64,000 bases of DNA from Blattamonas nauphoetae. Lineage: Eukaryota > Preaxostyla > Oxymonadida. Under the pieces are notes generated by a model. It ran no database searches, was not told where the DNA came from, and saw nothing but the letters and a program-made list of their open reading frames with translations. Every line of letters begins with the position of its first letter. Position 1 is the first letter of the stretch. The stretch covers positions 1-64,000 of the forward strand of contig JARBJD010000212.1 of assembly GCA_033064195.1 (NCBI GenBank). Reading direction: 5' to 3'. This document shows, one piece after another, positions 23,726 to 34,055 of this stretch. The position numbers and the translations under genes were made by a program.

Positions 23726-25057
23726 TTATATGTATACTATGTCACCTAAAGACATTTCTTCGAAGGTTTTTGGAGACATTCCGTTGTCCATGATAAATCT
23801 TTCGAGTTCTACTGATTCGTAGAAAGTGTCTGGTTCTCTCCGAAGATACGCGCCTTTGACAATCGGCCTATTTCTGAGAGAACAAACACGCTGAGCCACG
23901 TTGGGTTTGGGTGGTGGCAGGTTGATTTGAGGTTGCGGTCGTGGGGGTGGAGATATTTTGGGTCGGAGTGGAGGTTGGTGTTGGTTGATGGGATTTGTGA
24001 GGACGGGCGGGAGTTTGTGTGGAAGCGGTGGTGGCGAGAGACTCTTCGGAGACATCGACCCGCGTGAAGGATGGTCTGGGTGTGCGTGGTATGCACTCAC
24101 TTGGATGCGGTTGGAGAGGAAGGACAGGGTGCCGCTTTGGCTGATCGCTTGCTGTGCTTCGTCTTCTGTTTTGAAATGCACAACTGCTGACGCGGGCTGG
24201 CCGGCGGGGGAGGAGCGAATGTTTAAGTTGGTGATGACGAGTGTTGGGAAGAGGGAGTTGATGATGTCCCGCGGAATGACCCCATTCGGAAGATTCGTCA
24301 ACACAACTGATGTTGACATTGGTTGGTCGGAGTTTGGGGAGTGGCTCGCTGTTCTTGTGCTTGGTCGAGTCGAAAACGAAACTGTCAGACCAGGCCGTGT
24401 TGCTATCCAGCGGAATCGATCTCGGAAGGCAGCAATCGATGAACGAGCGTCTGGAAACACAATGGCACAATGCTGGATGTTTGGGTTGTTCTTGGAAAAG
24501 AAGAGAGACACTGGTTCGGGATTTGCGGGATGGATCATTGCTCGGATGTCTGCTTCAGTGCACGTCGGGGAGAGAGGAGAAAGATAGAGCTCAAACGGAT
24601 TTGGTTGCTTCAGTTTGAGTTTGAGTTGAGTGGTCGGGCCGTTGAACGGTTGGGAGATGATCGATGATTGGATGGTGTCGAAATCCCTTGTCGAGATGAC
24701 ATCAACAAAAAAACGGTAGTTCTTGTGGTGTGGGGAAGGACGTTGGATATCGAAATAATACACCTCCCCAAACCGCTGGAAGAATAGCTTGACTTCTGTC
24801 TCGACTGTCCGTGATGGAGGAACGTTGACTAATTCGAGAGACAAGGGAGTTTCAGCTTCTTCAGGATGTTGTGGTGCGGGATAGTGACCAAGGTCTTGGG
24901 TACGGACATATCCTTTGAGCTCCGTGCCATGCTTTTTGGACCATGTCCAGCCATCGGTGTCTTTGTCTAGGACTTCAACAATGTCACCTCTGACAACGCT
25001 CAAACACTGTGCTCCATATTGGGATTGACTATCAACTGTAACTATTCGTAGCGACAT
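23726..25057 (-). CDS. SH3 domain plus RRM-type RNA-binding protein
   Basis: An intact single-exon gene of 443 codons starting MSLRIVTVDSQSQYG. Residues about 15-60 look like an SH3 domain (LSVVRGDIVEVLDKDTDGW, then ELKGYV). At least two, perhaps three, RRM-like folds follow: about 75-140 (LSLELVNVPPSRTVETEVKL, FQRFGEVYYFDI), about 150-225, and about 240-320 (STSVVLTNLPNGVIPRDIIN, ASAVVHFKTEDEAQQAI). A Pro-rich stretch (SPPPLPHKLPP) could bind SH3 domains. The C-terminus is acidic. A role in RNA handling is likely. Coupling SH3 with RRMs is unusual. No paralogue lies in the window, and it is one of the few intact genes in the left half. Confidence 0.75.
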   Translation of the reverse strand: MSLRIVTVDSQSQYGAQCLSVVRGDIVEVLDKDTDGWTWSKKHGTELKGYVRTQDLGHYPAPQHPEEAETPLSLELVNVPPSRTVETEVKLFFQRFGEVYYFDIQRPSPHHKNYRFFVDVISTRDFDTIQSSIISQPFNGPTTQLKLKLKQPNPFELYLSPLSPTCTEADIRAMIHPANPEPVSLFFSKNNPNIQHCAIVFPDARSSIAAFRDRFRWIATRPGLTVSFSTRPSTRTASHSPNSDQPMSTSVVLTNLPNGVIPRDIINSLFPTLVITNLNIRSSPAGQPASAVVHFKTEDEAQQAISQSGTLSFLSNRIQVSAYHAHPDHPSRGSMSPKSLSPPPLPHKLPPVLTNPINQHQPPLRPKISPPPRPQPQINLPPPKPNVAQRVCSLRNRPIVKGAYLRREPDTFYESVELERFIMDNGMSPKTFEEMSLGDIVYI

Positions 25058-25620
25058 ATGCAGGGTTTATAGTTGTCAGTAAGGATGAGCAACGGACGGA
25101 CAAAACCTCCTTCTCATCGGACATCGGACAGAGACCCTGTCCAAGTCGAAACAGAAGTGATTCCTCTGGCATAAATCAATGTTCAATCCTCCAAATTCTT
25201 TCATTAAATCACCCAAAATGTTGAATTTATTCATATTTCGTCTTTCAAAAAAATGAAAAACGTGTATTAGAGAATTCGGACAAAAATCCCATAAATTGGT
25301 GAAATGTCCAAGCATGTCCAATCTTGGACATCCGCTCATTTGTTGAAAAAATGAATTGTTTAAATTTCTTCACAATCCAATAGTGATCAGTTGAAAACGG
25401 ACAAAAGTGTCCAGTCCTGGACATGTCCGGATCGTCCTCCCCATCTTAATTTGTCTTCGTCTTCCATTTTCTCTCAGAACCTCTTAAATCGCAATTTGAA
25501 TTCACTTGTCGATTCAAGCATTCTATTGTCCTGCTTCACATCATTCTTGTCTCAAGTGAATCCAAATTCATGGAAATCAGTACAGCTTTCAAAAGCCGTT
25601 TCTCCTCACAATGTATGACA
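25058..25620. other. Intergenic region rich in GGACA/TGTCC motifs
   Basis: No coding sequence found. Between 25085 and 25435 the strings ggacat, atgtcc, tgtcca and cggaca recur many times in both orientations, for example gtccagtcctggacatgtcc near 25410. This may be decayed transposon ends, but I could not define clean inverted repeats or a target duplication. Confidence 0.3.
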
Positions 25621-26412
25621 TCATAATGGAATGATGTTTGAAAAATCACATCATCAGTGTGTATCTCCATTGTTTTTTACACTTTATCGATCTCATTCTC
25701 TTCATTAGTGTGGCGTGGATATCCCAATCAAACCGCAACCTGTTAAGGACTGAAAGAGATGAGATAAGACAACTCATACCATCAGTATTCATCTCCATTG
25801 TTATTCCGGCTCTTTCCGTACCATTGGACGTCAGTTAGAACGTGTCCAACAGGAGTTAATGGCCTGGTGTCCCGCCTCTTCTGTATTATGTGATCACAAC
25901 CAATTCAGAGGCACAATCGTTGATGATTCAGTACGCTTCGATCATTGTGGGTATTGCGTCCATCATCATACCAATGACTGTTCTCCTTACTCAATACATT
26001 CAGACCGTCTCTTCACTCAAGAAGGAGCGAAGAGAAATCTCCTTCCAGATCTCCATTGGGCGGAAAGATGATGTGTTGCGTCTGAAGCAAAGGCTGGACA
26101 ATACAGATGGAGGAATTGATGGCGACACAGTCGTGTCGACACACTTTGGGATTCCGACAGCTCAATCGCACATGAACACAATGAACGAATGACAAGGCTG
26201 GATTCAACGAAAACGAGATGGAGTTGGGATCGACTCAAGGAGAGGAGAATGAGGAGGAGAAGCTGAAGATGGAGCTGATTTCACAAGGAATGAATCCTCA
26301 GAAGATTACGATGATGCAGATGCAGGGGATGTCGCTCCAACAAATTGCCGAAATGACGGGGAAGAACAAGAATGATGAAGATGATGATGAGAAGGAAGAG
26401 ACGAAGTCATAA
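25621..26412 (+). CDS. Possible multi-exon small membrane protein (weak)
   Basis: Coherent pieces appear in changing frames. First an amphipathic piece (NLLRTERDEIRQLIPS), then after a likely intron at about 25788-25835 (GTATTC...GTCAG) LERVQQELMAW. A hydrophobic span follows (SIIVGIASIIIPMTVLL, about 25925-25990) with a basic coiled segment (KKERREISFQ). An acidic tail at 26218-26412 contains MNPQKITMMQMQGMSLQQI. A KKK/E-rich run to 26508 lies one frame away. I do not recognise the family. Exon joins after the second piece are uncertain, and a stop interrupts the simplest splice. It may be a real gene with indels or a pseudogene. Confidence 0.35.
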
Positions 26413-26699
26413 AAGTGAAGATAGAAGCAGAAGAAAAGAAGAAGGCGGAGGCAGAGGAGAAGGAAAACAAAAAGAAGAAAGGTCGAAGTGACTTGACCCC
26501 ACAGTAACAGGAACTGCTCCACCAAATTCATACGATGTCGAGCTTCAACACAACATCGTTCTCCATCCGCGTTGTGATTACATTGATTCTCCTAGTCGTT
26601 GGTTTGTGTCTCAAGACATTCATCACTCATTGTCTACACACTTCTAGCTGACTTCCTAATTTTCCATAGCATATAGGATAAAATTGCATCCGCCATCCT

Positions 26700-26905
26700 C
26701 ACATCCATTCATCACCCTCATTCGTCAGATCCACTCATCACCCTCACTCGTCACATCCACTCCTCACTCACTCGTCACATCCACTCATCACCCTCACTCG
26801 TCACATCCACTCCTCACTCTCACTCGTCACATCCACTCCTCACTCTCACTCGTCACATCCACTCATCACCCTCACTTGTCACATCCACTCATCACCCTCA
26901 CTTGT
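26700..26905. repeat. 26-bp minisatellite, about 8 copies
   Basis: Units of the form cacatccactcatcaccctcactcgt, with alternation of catcaccct and cctcactct in the middle. No gene overlaps it convincingly. Confidence 0.9.
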
Positions 26906-27180
26906 CACCTACTCTCCTCCACCAACGACTCTTTCGATTGAGCTTTTCCAGGCGGAAACATCAGCCCTTTCTGCCCTATATTTATCCTCCATTGCCAATG
27001 AGTTCGATCGATCAAGATTAACTGTTAGAGAATGAAAGTATCTCTCACATTTCACCTGCAATCAAGGTAACAGATCCATTTGATCTTGTTACATGATGTA
27101 TCAATCCACTTCACAGTCTTTTCAATAACTTCGTTCGATCCCACCCTTTTTCAAAACTTACGAGCTGTGACCTCCTAATT

Positions 27181-27208
27181 AGGCGCTGTCCGAGGACGGA
27201 CAGCGCCT
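27181..27208. other. Perfect 12-bp inverted repeat (hairpin)
   Basis: AGGCGCTGTCCG at 27181-27192 is exactly complementary to CGGACAGCGCCT at 27197-27208, with a four-base loop AGGA. The stem is G+C-rich, so it would be very stable as RNA or as a cruciform. There is no T-run after it and no gene ends clearly upstream, so I do not call it a terminator. Confidence 0.85.
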
Positions 27209-28317
27209 CACCTTGTCCGGACAACTGCTCCTCCTTATTGTGGACGCCCTGACAATCATGTTGTGGCAGGATTCTGGTCAAGAGGCTGAGAAATACTGGT
27301 TTTCCTCTTCATGTGTGGACGGACTCACCGACAAGATGGACGATGTGGAGGAGATTGCAGACAGACCTCGACATCCGCATTCTCGCCTTTCTCTCGTCTC
27401 GTTCATCGGCTGACTCTTCTCCCTCCACAACGAGTGTCTTCGTCTTCGCATTTCATCGTATCGTCAATCATGCAAAGTCACTCTCCACAATCTGTCCATT
27501 TCAGTCAAATCGTAGTTCGGTCGGGTGTTTCATGTTCTCCGCTCGAAGCCACCAAAAACCAGGGTTCCATTCCCCGACCACATTCCTCCTGTGTTCATCT
27601 TTCGTCCGAGCATCCATCATTCCGTCGGGCTCTTCCACAATCCACCACTCATCCCAGAACGAAGAGAGAGAAATGGTGATTGTGAGAGAGAGGGGCAGCG
27701 AGTGAACAGACACCTTCGTCGGTTGAGCAGAGCTGCAGACAACGACGTTCAGAAAAGGCATTCCGGTGAAGTGACTGGACTGGCTTCGTTCGACGATTGG
27801 AAAGCGATAATCGCTTGGGCACGAATCCAGATCAGTTGCGTTTCATATGATGAAAAGTTCCCGATCCATCATCTTTTAACTGGAGTTGCGAGAGAGTCTG
27901 TCTGGCCTTCGTGATACGTGTTCCGATCGAGACCGAACGATCGATGAAACAATCTGCTTCGAATGGTTGATGGAAAGGAGTGGAATGGTTCGTCGGACAT
28001 TTCAGAGCATCTGTTATGTTCCATCAGTCGGAGTGCACCAAGTGAAGAGTAGGTGAGCTGAGCACATCTCGAATGCAATCTCATCTCATGTTGGTTTCAT
28101 TAACAGCTTCGTGTTTATCAGTACGAGTCATTTTGATGTCGTCACAACCAGTAGGAGTTGAGAGCTTTCTCATCTTATATCTTTTCATGTCGAAGTGTGT
28201 GGTGTTTAAATCAAGTCAGAAATAGGTCGAAATGGTCGTTGATTCTTGCCTGTTTCTATTCCTCTAGTGAGAGGTTCATGCCTTGCTTGTTGTTCCATCT
28301 GAACGAGAAGTAAACAG
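27209..28317. other. No assignable gene
   Basis: Short overlapping ORFs occur on both strands (longest about 130 codons at 27313-27705), with Ser-rich or basic chance-like translations. I see no motif, intron pattern or repeat that supports a gene. It could be decayed coding DNA like that at 31560-32650. Confidence 0.3.
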
Positions 28318-30262
28318 TTACTCCTCCAAAGGATGTGTTTTATCGTTTCGCAGCTTTTCGTCAATCACATCTTCGATGCCCTCCATTCTCAACATCTGAT
28401 CCACAATCTTGGCATGGGTTCGGTACGTAGGTTGAAGTTCGGCATGTAGGTCAAAGGTTCGGAATGTAGGTCTGAGTTCGGCAGGTAGGTCATTGGGATG
28501 AAATGGATTGAGACGCATTTTTGGGTGTTGTGAAGATGAAATTGACGACATGTTTTACTGTTTGACTCTGATCTACTTGTTTTCAACTCGTTTTCACAAA
28601 AAAATGAGAGAGCAACAAATGAAGGAAGAGTGAAAGGGAACATATATTAAACATCGTATCAAAATGGTCGAGATTTGTGTGACTAATGTTGACGAAATAT
28701 CCTTGATAGTCAGATCTGTCCACTTTCAAGTTGACTCGCTTTTCTATTTCTAGTCGTCAAACTGGATCATAAAACGGAAAATGCAGTTAATATGCTATAA
28801 ATGAGTGACATTGAGGGTGAAAGTTAGGAATCGAGCAAGATATAGTGTCAAATCTGTGGATGATACAATGATCATCGATTCTGCTTCGACTATGTTGTAC
28901 ATCTCTTTTACATATTACATTCCCTTCAAATTCACCTTTAAGGCGTGATATTTCTATAATTCACATGATGAATTGACAATGAGAAAGAAAAACGAAATTT
29001 TGACCCATCACGAAAGTGTTTCGTTTTCATTTCTCATCTCTCCAATTTTCACTCATCATGTCGCAATCCTCCATTAAATCATCAATTAAATGTGAATATT
29101 TGACGTTTATTGTCAGTATCATCTCATAGGAACAGAAAAGTGACAAACTTTGAATCAGCAGGTTGATCATCTGTTCCATCGAGTTGAATTTATGAATGGA
29201 TGAAATTTTCAAATCGTGTGTATTTTCACCCTGGTCACTGTATCGTGATCTTTCTGCATTTTGAACTCTTCAATTTAGCATGAAAAAGGAGAAAGACCTA
29301 CGATCCGAACTTCGACCTACCATCCGAACCCATGCCACAATCTTCCCCATCTCTCGCACTTCTCCGCCTTCGTCGTTCCAGTCCCACCGGGAATTGATCA
29401 TTGGAACCAGAAAAGCGTAGATTGATGCATCATCTTCGAAGAATGTAAGAAAACTTGGTATCGTGAGAAAGACTGGCATATTAACAATAAATTCCATTAT
29501 CGGTTGATAATATGGACATATTCGGAGGAGTTGGATGATGAGGTCCAGAAAATTCATGGATAGGCGTCTGTCGATGATCGAAAATCGGTTCAAGCACAAA
29601 TGCCAAATATACCTCTCCGAAGGCACGAGAACTTGCTTCAAAACAATCTCGTAAATAGCTTGTTGTTTGTCGTCTTCTTCAATTTCGGGTTGTTCGAGAC
29701 CATCCGGTGTTGCAAGCCAGAGAGCTCTCCAAATGATGTTCTTGAAACAGATGTGGATATCGACAGCATCTGCTAACGAAAGAGAATGTGGATTGAGAGA
29801 TACGACGACCTGAGGGATCAGTTCAGTTTTGACAAGCGGAAGAAGGATTGATGTTGCACAGTATATGAACTGGCGTTCGAGCATCTCCATTATTGCTGCG
29901 ATGATCGTCTGACTGGGTGAAGAAAGGAGCACCACAATGGATTGTACGAAGTCTGTCAGAGAATCATCAGAGTTCGATGGAAAGATGATAAGCAGAGCTT
30001 CTGCTGAGTATTCATCGGATGGAACCACAGATTTGAGAAGTTTCACTGCTTTCGCTTCCAGAGAGACATCAAGTGCAGGATGGAACATCACAGTGGCAAC
30101 GAGAGATCGAACGACAGCAATTTCTTCGGCTACAGTAGCCAATTGTTCTTCGTTCCAATTCAGAAATGGAGAACAATCCCCTGAAAATGGCAACGGGGAG
30201 GAGGACAAATCAGAGTATGTTGAGCTTGAGGAGTTGTTTGTTTTATCGCAGATATTGCCCAT
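28318..30262 (-). pseudogene. FLNW-family helical gene split by a transposon
   Basis: Reading on minus from ATG 30262 (MGNICDKTNN) the family landmarks appear in order: CSPFLNWNEEQ, SLEAKAVKLLKSV, WLATPDGL, VLVPSERYIWHLCLNRFSI, LRICPYYQPIMEF and TIPSFLTFFE. The frame reaches GKIV and then enters the 926-bp transposon at 28411-29336. The missing end lies on the far side: KIVDQMLRMEGIEDVIDEK to a stop at 28318. Dropping the transposon and one target copy joins the halves in frame. The product would be about 350 residues, as in the intact paralogues at 30307, 34056 and 37509. Function unknown; all-helical, HEAT-like. The broken version instead ends in about 20 transposon-derived residues. Its start codon is only 44 bp from that of the divergent neighbour. 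Confidence 0.8.
28411..29336. mobile_element. 926-bp non-autonomous DNA transposon with repeated termini
   Basis: Both ends begin GGCATGGGTTCGG and continue as inverted repeats for about 40 bp. Each end contains sub-repeats of the form TTCGGnnnGTAGGT (four in a row at 28420-28500, two at the other end), like multiple transposase-binding sites. The flanks are direct repeats, acaatctt at 28403-28410 and 29337-29344; the copy can be read as 8 to 10 bp depending on where the end is placed. Eight would fit hAT, nine to ten Mutator-like elements. The inside is AT-rich with no coding potential. It sits inside a host coding sequence. Confidence 0.88.
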
Positions 30263-30306
30263 TCAGTCCTATTCTGCGATCAAGACCTCGTTATGGGTCA
30301 GAAAGA
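30263..30306. promoter_or_regulatory. 44-bp gap between divergent start codons
   Basis: The minus-strand FLNW gene starts at 30262 and the plus-strand one at 30307. Both promoters must overlap within this gap or extend into the opposite coding region. No TATA-like box is visible. Confidence 0.45.
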
Positions 30307-31380
30307 ATGACAGATTTGGACGTGAAGATAAAAACCTTACCTGATTATTCTAGCCCGAATATCTCTTCAGAATGCTTGTCATATTCTGCAGACTGTTATC
30401 CATTTCTGAATTGGAACAAAGAACAGTGTCCAACTATAGCCGAAGAAGCTGTTGTCTTTCAGTCTCTCGTTGCCACTGTGATGTTAAATCCTGTACTTGA
30501 TGTCTCTCTGGAAGCGAAAGCAGTGAAATTCCTCGAATATGTTGATCCGGACGATGAAGATTTGGCGGATGCTTATCTCGGCAGTTTTGCATCGTCCATT
30601 GATGAATATTCGATAGATTACGTACAGCCCATTGTAGTTCTCACATCTTCTGCCAGTCAGATCATCACCACAGCAGAAATGAAGATGCTCACAAGACTCG
30701 TTGAGAACTGTTCACCTAAAGTCCGGCTTGCCCTCCTTCACGCTGATCTGATCCCTCAACTCGTCAGCACTCTCAATCCACAATCTCTTTCCTTTGCCAT
30801 CGCAGAAGATATCCACACCTGTTTCTTGGAAATCATCATCAACTCTGTCTGGCTCGCAACTCCTCATGGTCTCAGTATTCAAGACAATAAAGATGACTAT
30901 AAACGAGTAGGTGTTCACTACACGGTTTTCACACAAGTTGTAGCGCCTTTGGAACAGTATATTTGTCATCTGTGCGTAAACCGCCATTCGATCGTCGATG
31001 GAGAGCTATCCATGCATTTTCTGACCCTCCTCACACGACTCCTCCAAATATGTCCATACAATCAACCGACAATGGATTTTGTTCTTCGTATTCCTGTCTT
31101 CCTCACGATACCCAGCAATCTCACATTCTTCGAAAAAGAGAACTCGCTCTACATTTTTCTGCGTGAGATGATCACTTTCCAGCGAGACTGGAACGAAACT
31201 AGAAGAGCTGTGCGCCAGATATGGAAGACAGTGCATCGAATGTTGAGAATGGAGGGCATGGAAGATGTGATTGAGGAAACGCTGTGGAACGACAAAACCT
31301 CGACTTTTGGAAGATATATTGTTTACTACTCGATTGAATGGAACAATCTGATGGGCACGAACCTACCTCGACGTTGGTAG
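30307..31380 (+). CDS. FLNW-family alpha-helical protein (intact)
   Basis: 357 codons, single exon. I choose the ATG at 30307 (MTDLDVKIKTLP) rather than the in-frame ATG at 30166, because the latter would read through the divergent neighbour and the FLNW motif of paralogues lies 35-45 residues from the start. Landmarks: CYPFLNWNKEQCP, SLEAKAVKFLEYV, LIPQLVSTLNPQSLSFAIAE, WLATPHGL, HLCVNRHSIVDGE, LQICPYNQPTMDFVLRIPVF, MLRMEGMEDVIEETL, and a tail ending NLMGTNLPRRW. The pattern suggests a compact helical solenoid. No catalytic motif. Function unknown. Confidence 0.8.
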   Translation: MTDLDVKIKTLPDYSSPNISSECLSYSADCYPFLNWNKEQCPTIAEEAVVFQSLVATVMLNPVLDVSLEAKAVKFLEYVDPDDEDLADAYLGSFASSIDEYSIDYVQPIVVLTSSASQIITTAEMKMLTRLVENCSPKVRLALLHADLIPQLVSTLNPQSLSFAIAEDIHTCFLEIIINSVWLATPHGLSIQDNKDDYKRVGVHYTVFTQVVAPLEQYICHLCVNRHSIVDGELSMHFLTLLTRLLQICPYNQPTMDFVLRIPVFLTIPSNLTFFEKENSLYIFLREMITFQRDWNETRRAVRQIWKTVHRMLRMEGMEDVIEETLWNDKTSTFGRYIVYYSIEWNNLMGTNLPRRW

Positions 31381-31520
31381 AAACATCCAAGCACCAGCGA
31401 ACATTTCGAACTTGGACTTGTGGAGGACGAGAAGCTGGACAGGATGGAGGATGGATTATTAATCACTCGATTTCGTGGAACAACCTGCAGGGCATGAACC
31501 ATCCAGGGCTTCGATAGACT
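31381..31520 (+). pseudogene. C-terminal relic of a FLNW gene
   Basis: Directly after the previous gene the sequence encodes INHSISWNNLQGMNHPGL and a stop. This matches the last residues of FLNW paralogues (compare FDWNNLQGMNLPTLW at 38540-38579). It looks like the end of a tandem copy whose body was lost. Confidence 0.6.
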
Positions 31521-31559
31521 CAGACAATTACCATCGACAGTTTCGACCTGTTCTGGCTT

Positions 31560-32650
31560 CTTTTGGACACCAAACACTGTTTTAGTATCATCTTTCTTTG
31601 CTCTCGCATCACATCACCGTTTTCCAGAATGATTCCACTTCTCCTCCAGTCTCCCTCCAACGTCCCCGCACTCTCACTCCCACCTCTCACTCTGCTCCAG
31701 ATTCAATCGAATCAGTCCTTTCCCTCCCAACCATCGCTTGTGTTTCTGTTCTTCCCGTCATTCTCAAACGATGGATCAACAGCACAAACCAACACGTTGA
31801 TCTTGATGTTCCGCAGCCATTCCGCCTCTCCCCACAGATCACGTTCGATCTCTCCGGGTGAGAACACAGCGGGACAGTTCCTGGTCACATGAAATGATCT
31901 CAGTCGATCCGCACCCAACAGCCACTCTCCCATCCAACTCCATCGACGGTGTTCCCACACCCCGTGTGACCCACTACAGTGTCTCAGCGTTAAGTGGATT
32001 GTGGGTGTTGGTCGGAAGGAGCGACGACAACTGCTCTTGACCGACGTCCGTTCCTTTGTCCCGACAAACGACTCGTGGGATCCGCCCCGAAATTTGGACC
32101 AATACCATCGACAGTGTCAACGAGGAGTGCACCCTTCTCCTCGTCTGCGCTGGCCTCAACGAGATCGACCAGTCCATTCAGACATTCAACAGAATCATCC
32201 TCGCTTCGGAGAGTCGCACGACCAGAACTACATCATCACCTCTCACTTCTCCTTCCCAGCCTCTGTCTTCGTCGCTTTCACTGTCGTCGTGAGGGACAGA
32301 ATTGTCCACGCGAACAGGTTGGATGGAGACGAGCTTCGGTCGTTCTGGACGTCTTGGAAAGTGTCTGAACTCGCCCTCAACTTGTCACACAGCAAATCCG
32401 TGGTTCAACAAGCGAGTGGACGATTGGGATTCTCTCTTGCCAGTCTCGCTCGATGGTCGCCACACTCTCATTCGCTGCAACTCTCTCCCAACTCCAAAAT
32501 GGAAGACAATTCGTGGATCGATGCCTTGTCACAATCTGTGGGAGTTTGTGTTTGCGTGATTGTTTTGTGATTGCTCTCTGAAATGGAGCTCTCTTGATTC
32601 GTCGCTTCATGAGATGGGACTTCTGATTCGATGCGACGTGGAGCAACTGT
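31560..32650 (+). pseudogene. Decayed coding DNA of an unnamed large gene
   Basis: Coherent protein-like pieces occur in alternating frames: ESVLSLPTIACVSVLPVILK (about 31720-31780), IWTNTIDSVNEECTLLLVCA (about 32090-32150), ITSHFSFPASVFVAFTVVVR and ELRSFWTSWKVSELALNL (about 32225-32390). The composition fits exons of a large protein, but frame changes without splice sites lie between them. I do not recognise the family. A comparable decayed stretch with a similar beginning follows the FLNW gene at 38579, so both probably derive from a duplicated gene pair. Confidence 0.4.
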
Positions 32651-32944
32651 CCGCAGCACCCGCCTCAACTTGCTGCTCCAAAATGGTTGGCGAGTGTTGA
32701 GGCGATGAAAATGACCGACTTGCTCGTGTCTGCCAAACCACCGCTCGACTCTTCGATTCTGAAGTGCTCGGCTGTCAACCCAATCCAGAAGTCGTTGATT
32801 TATGATTGTTGTGCTCACGCTCACTCGCTTCGGGATTCACTGATCACTCGATAGCAGATCAGCAGCACGGAGTGTGGAAGCGAACGATCGAGTCGGGATG
32901 GACTGTGGGACCGCGAGGAGGTGCTGGCACGTGAACGATCTCTG

Positions 32945-33121
32945 TGCGCACAGCCTCCTTCAGCGACTGGTGGAAGCTGACGTGATCGCTCAACTGCACT
33001 CAGCTCTTCCACAGCTGTCGCTCTCTCCTGCTGATGTTCCAGACATCCCTGTCCATCTCTGGATCACTGTCTGGAACTGTCTCTGTCTTCCAACTGAATT
33101 TGCGCCCGATGCATCAAAATG
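32945..33121 (+). pseudogene. Internal relic of a FLNW gene
   Basis: The translation LVEADVIAQLHSALPQLSL...DIPVHLWI...WNCLCLPTEF matches the middle of the FLNW family (compare LLHADLIPQLVSTLNPQSLS, EDIHTCFLEI and WLATPHGL in the intact copy). Only about 55 residues remain before a stop. It lies between two transposon- and repeat-rich stretches and lacks both ends. Confidence 0.5.
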
Positions 33122-33210
33122 AAAGATAGCAACGAAAAACACGCTCCTCGTATCTTCGCCCTTCGTCAGTGCTGACGGTATTTTGTTCGTTCATTGAAGT
33201 GGATGGACCA

Positions 33211-33250
33211 GAGCAAGAAAAGAGGCGAGGAAGAGCCTCTTTTCTTGCTC
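33211..33250. repeat. Perfect 16-bp inverted repeat
   Basis: GAGCAAGAAAAGAGGC (33211-33226) is exactly complementary to GCCTCTTTTCTTGCTC (33235-33250), separated by eight bases. No flanking target duplication is apparent. Confidence 0.9.
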
Positions 33251-33324
33251 AGCTCACAGCAGCCTTCCCTTTGTGCACTCGCGGGGAGGGAAGACGAATG
33301 CCTTCGCGACTTTGACCAAACACT

Positions 33325-33620
33325 CCCTTCAATCCCCAAACCAGACTTGTCAAAGTCATCTTGACAAGGCAAGAACCAGCAAAGACTCGACAGCAACCAA
33401 ACCTCTCCCGTTGATGCTCCATGCATCCACATCGAAGCTGTTTGTCTCCTCTCTTCCCAAACTCATCAGAATCAGTCCACTCCACCGACCATCTCTCTTT
33501 ATGATTTGTGCACTGACCATCATTCTCCCTTCCATTCCCAAACCTGTCTTGTCGATGTCATCTGGACCAGACAAGAACCAGCGAAGACTCGACCGCGACA
33601 AAACCACACCCGTTGCTGAA
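33325..33620. repeat. Diverged tandem duplication, offset about 202 bp
   Basis: The segment 33325-33418 (starting cccttcaatccccaaacc) aligns with 33527-33620 (ccttccattcccaaacc). Shared pieces include aagaaccagc and gaagactcgac. Identity by eye is about 75-80 percent. The sequence is purine/pyrimidine-mixed and non-repetitive otherwise. No gene is identified here. Confidence 0.65.
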
Positions 33621-33660
33621 CCGAATTCCGATGCATTTGGAAGTATTCACTCGCGATTAT

Positions 33661-34055
33661 GACAAAACACTCACTTCCACTTTCTGTCATGATTTCCACA
33701 CCTCGCTCATCGCTCTGACCATCCTGATATCTCAATTGAACAAACCCAATTGGGCCAAATGAATCTTTTCTGATTGTTGTACACACTCACTCACGACGTA
33801 ACCCATTCACAGGGAACTCAGGACTCTCTTCTTCTGCATTTCTGAATGGGCGTCTTTTTTTATTCGTTGTTCGACGACGAAATGATGCCATCTTTCTTCC
33901 CACCTCGCTCAAAGAATTACTTTTCATTCATGAATCATGTCGGACTTTGTTGGTTAGTCTTGTCTCTTCCTTTTGGACATCATTTTCATCTCTATCTCTT
34001 TCTTGGACACTTCGTTCTAACCCATAATTAACATTTTATCCCCAAAACAGTCCGA
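33661..34055. other. Upstream region of a FLNW gene
   Basis: No coding sequence recognised. A hydrophobic ORF at 33846-34031 (60 codons) has no family features and is probably chance. The last 60 bp before ATG 34056 are AT-rich. Confidence 0.3.

Noticed and set aside
25085-25435. A MITE defined by GGACAT-rich ends
   Set aside because: The two sides do not align as inverted repeats beyond short strings, and no target duplication was found.
27181-27208. Rho-independent terminator
   Set aside because: No T-run follows, no gene ends upstream and the organism is a eukaryote.
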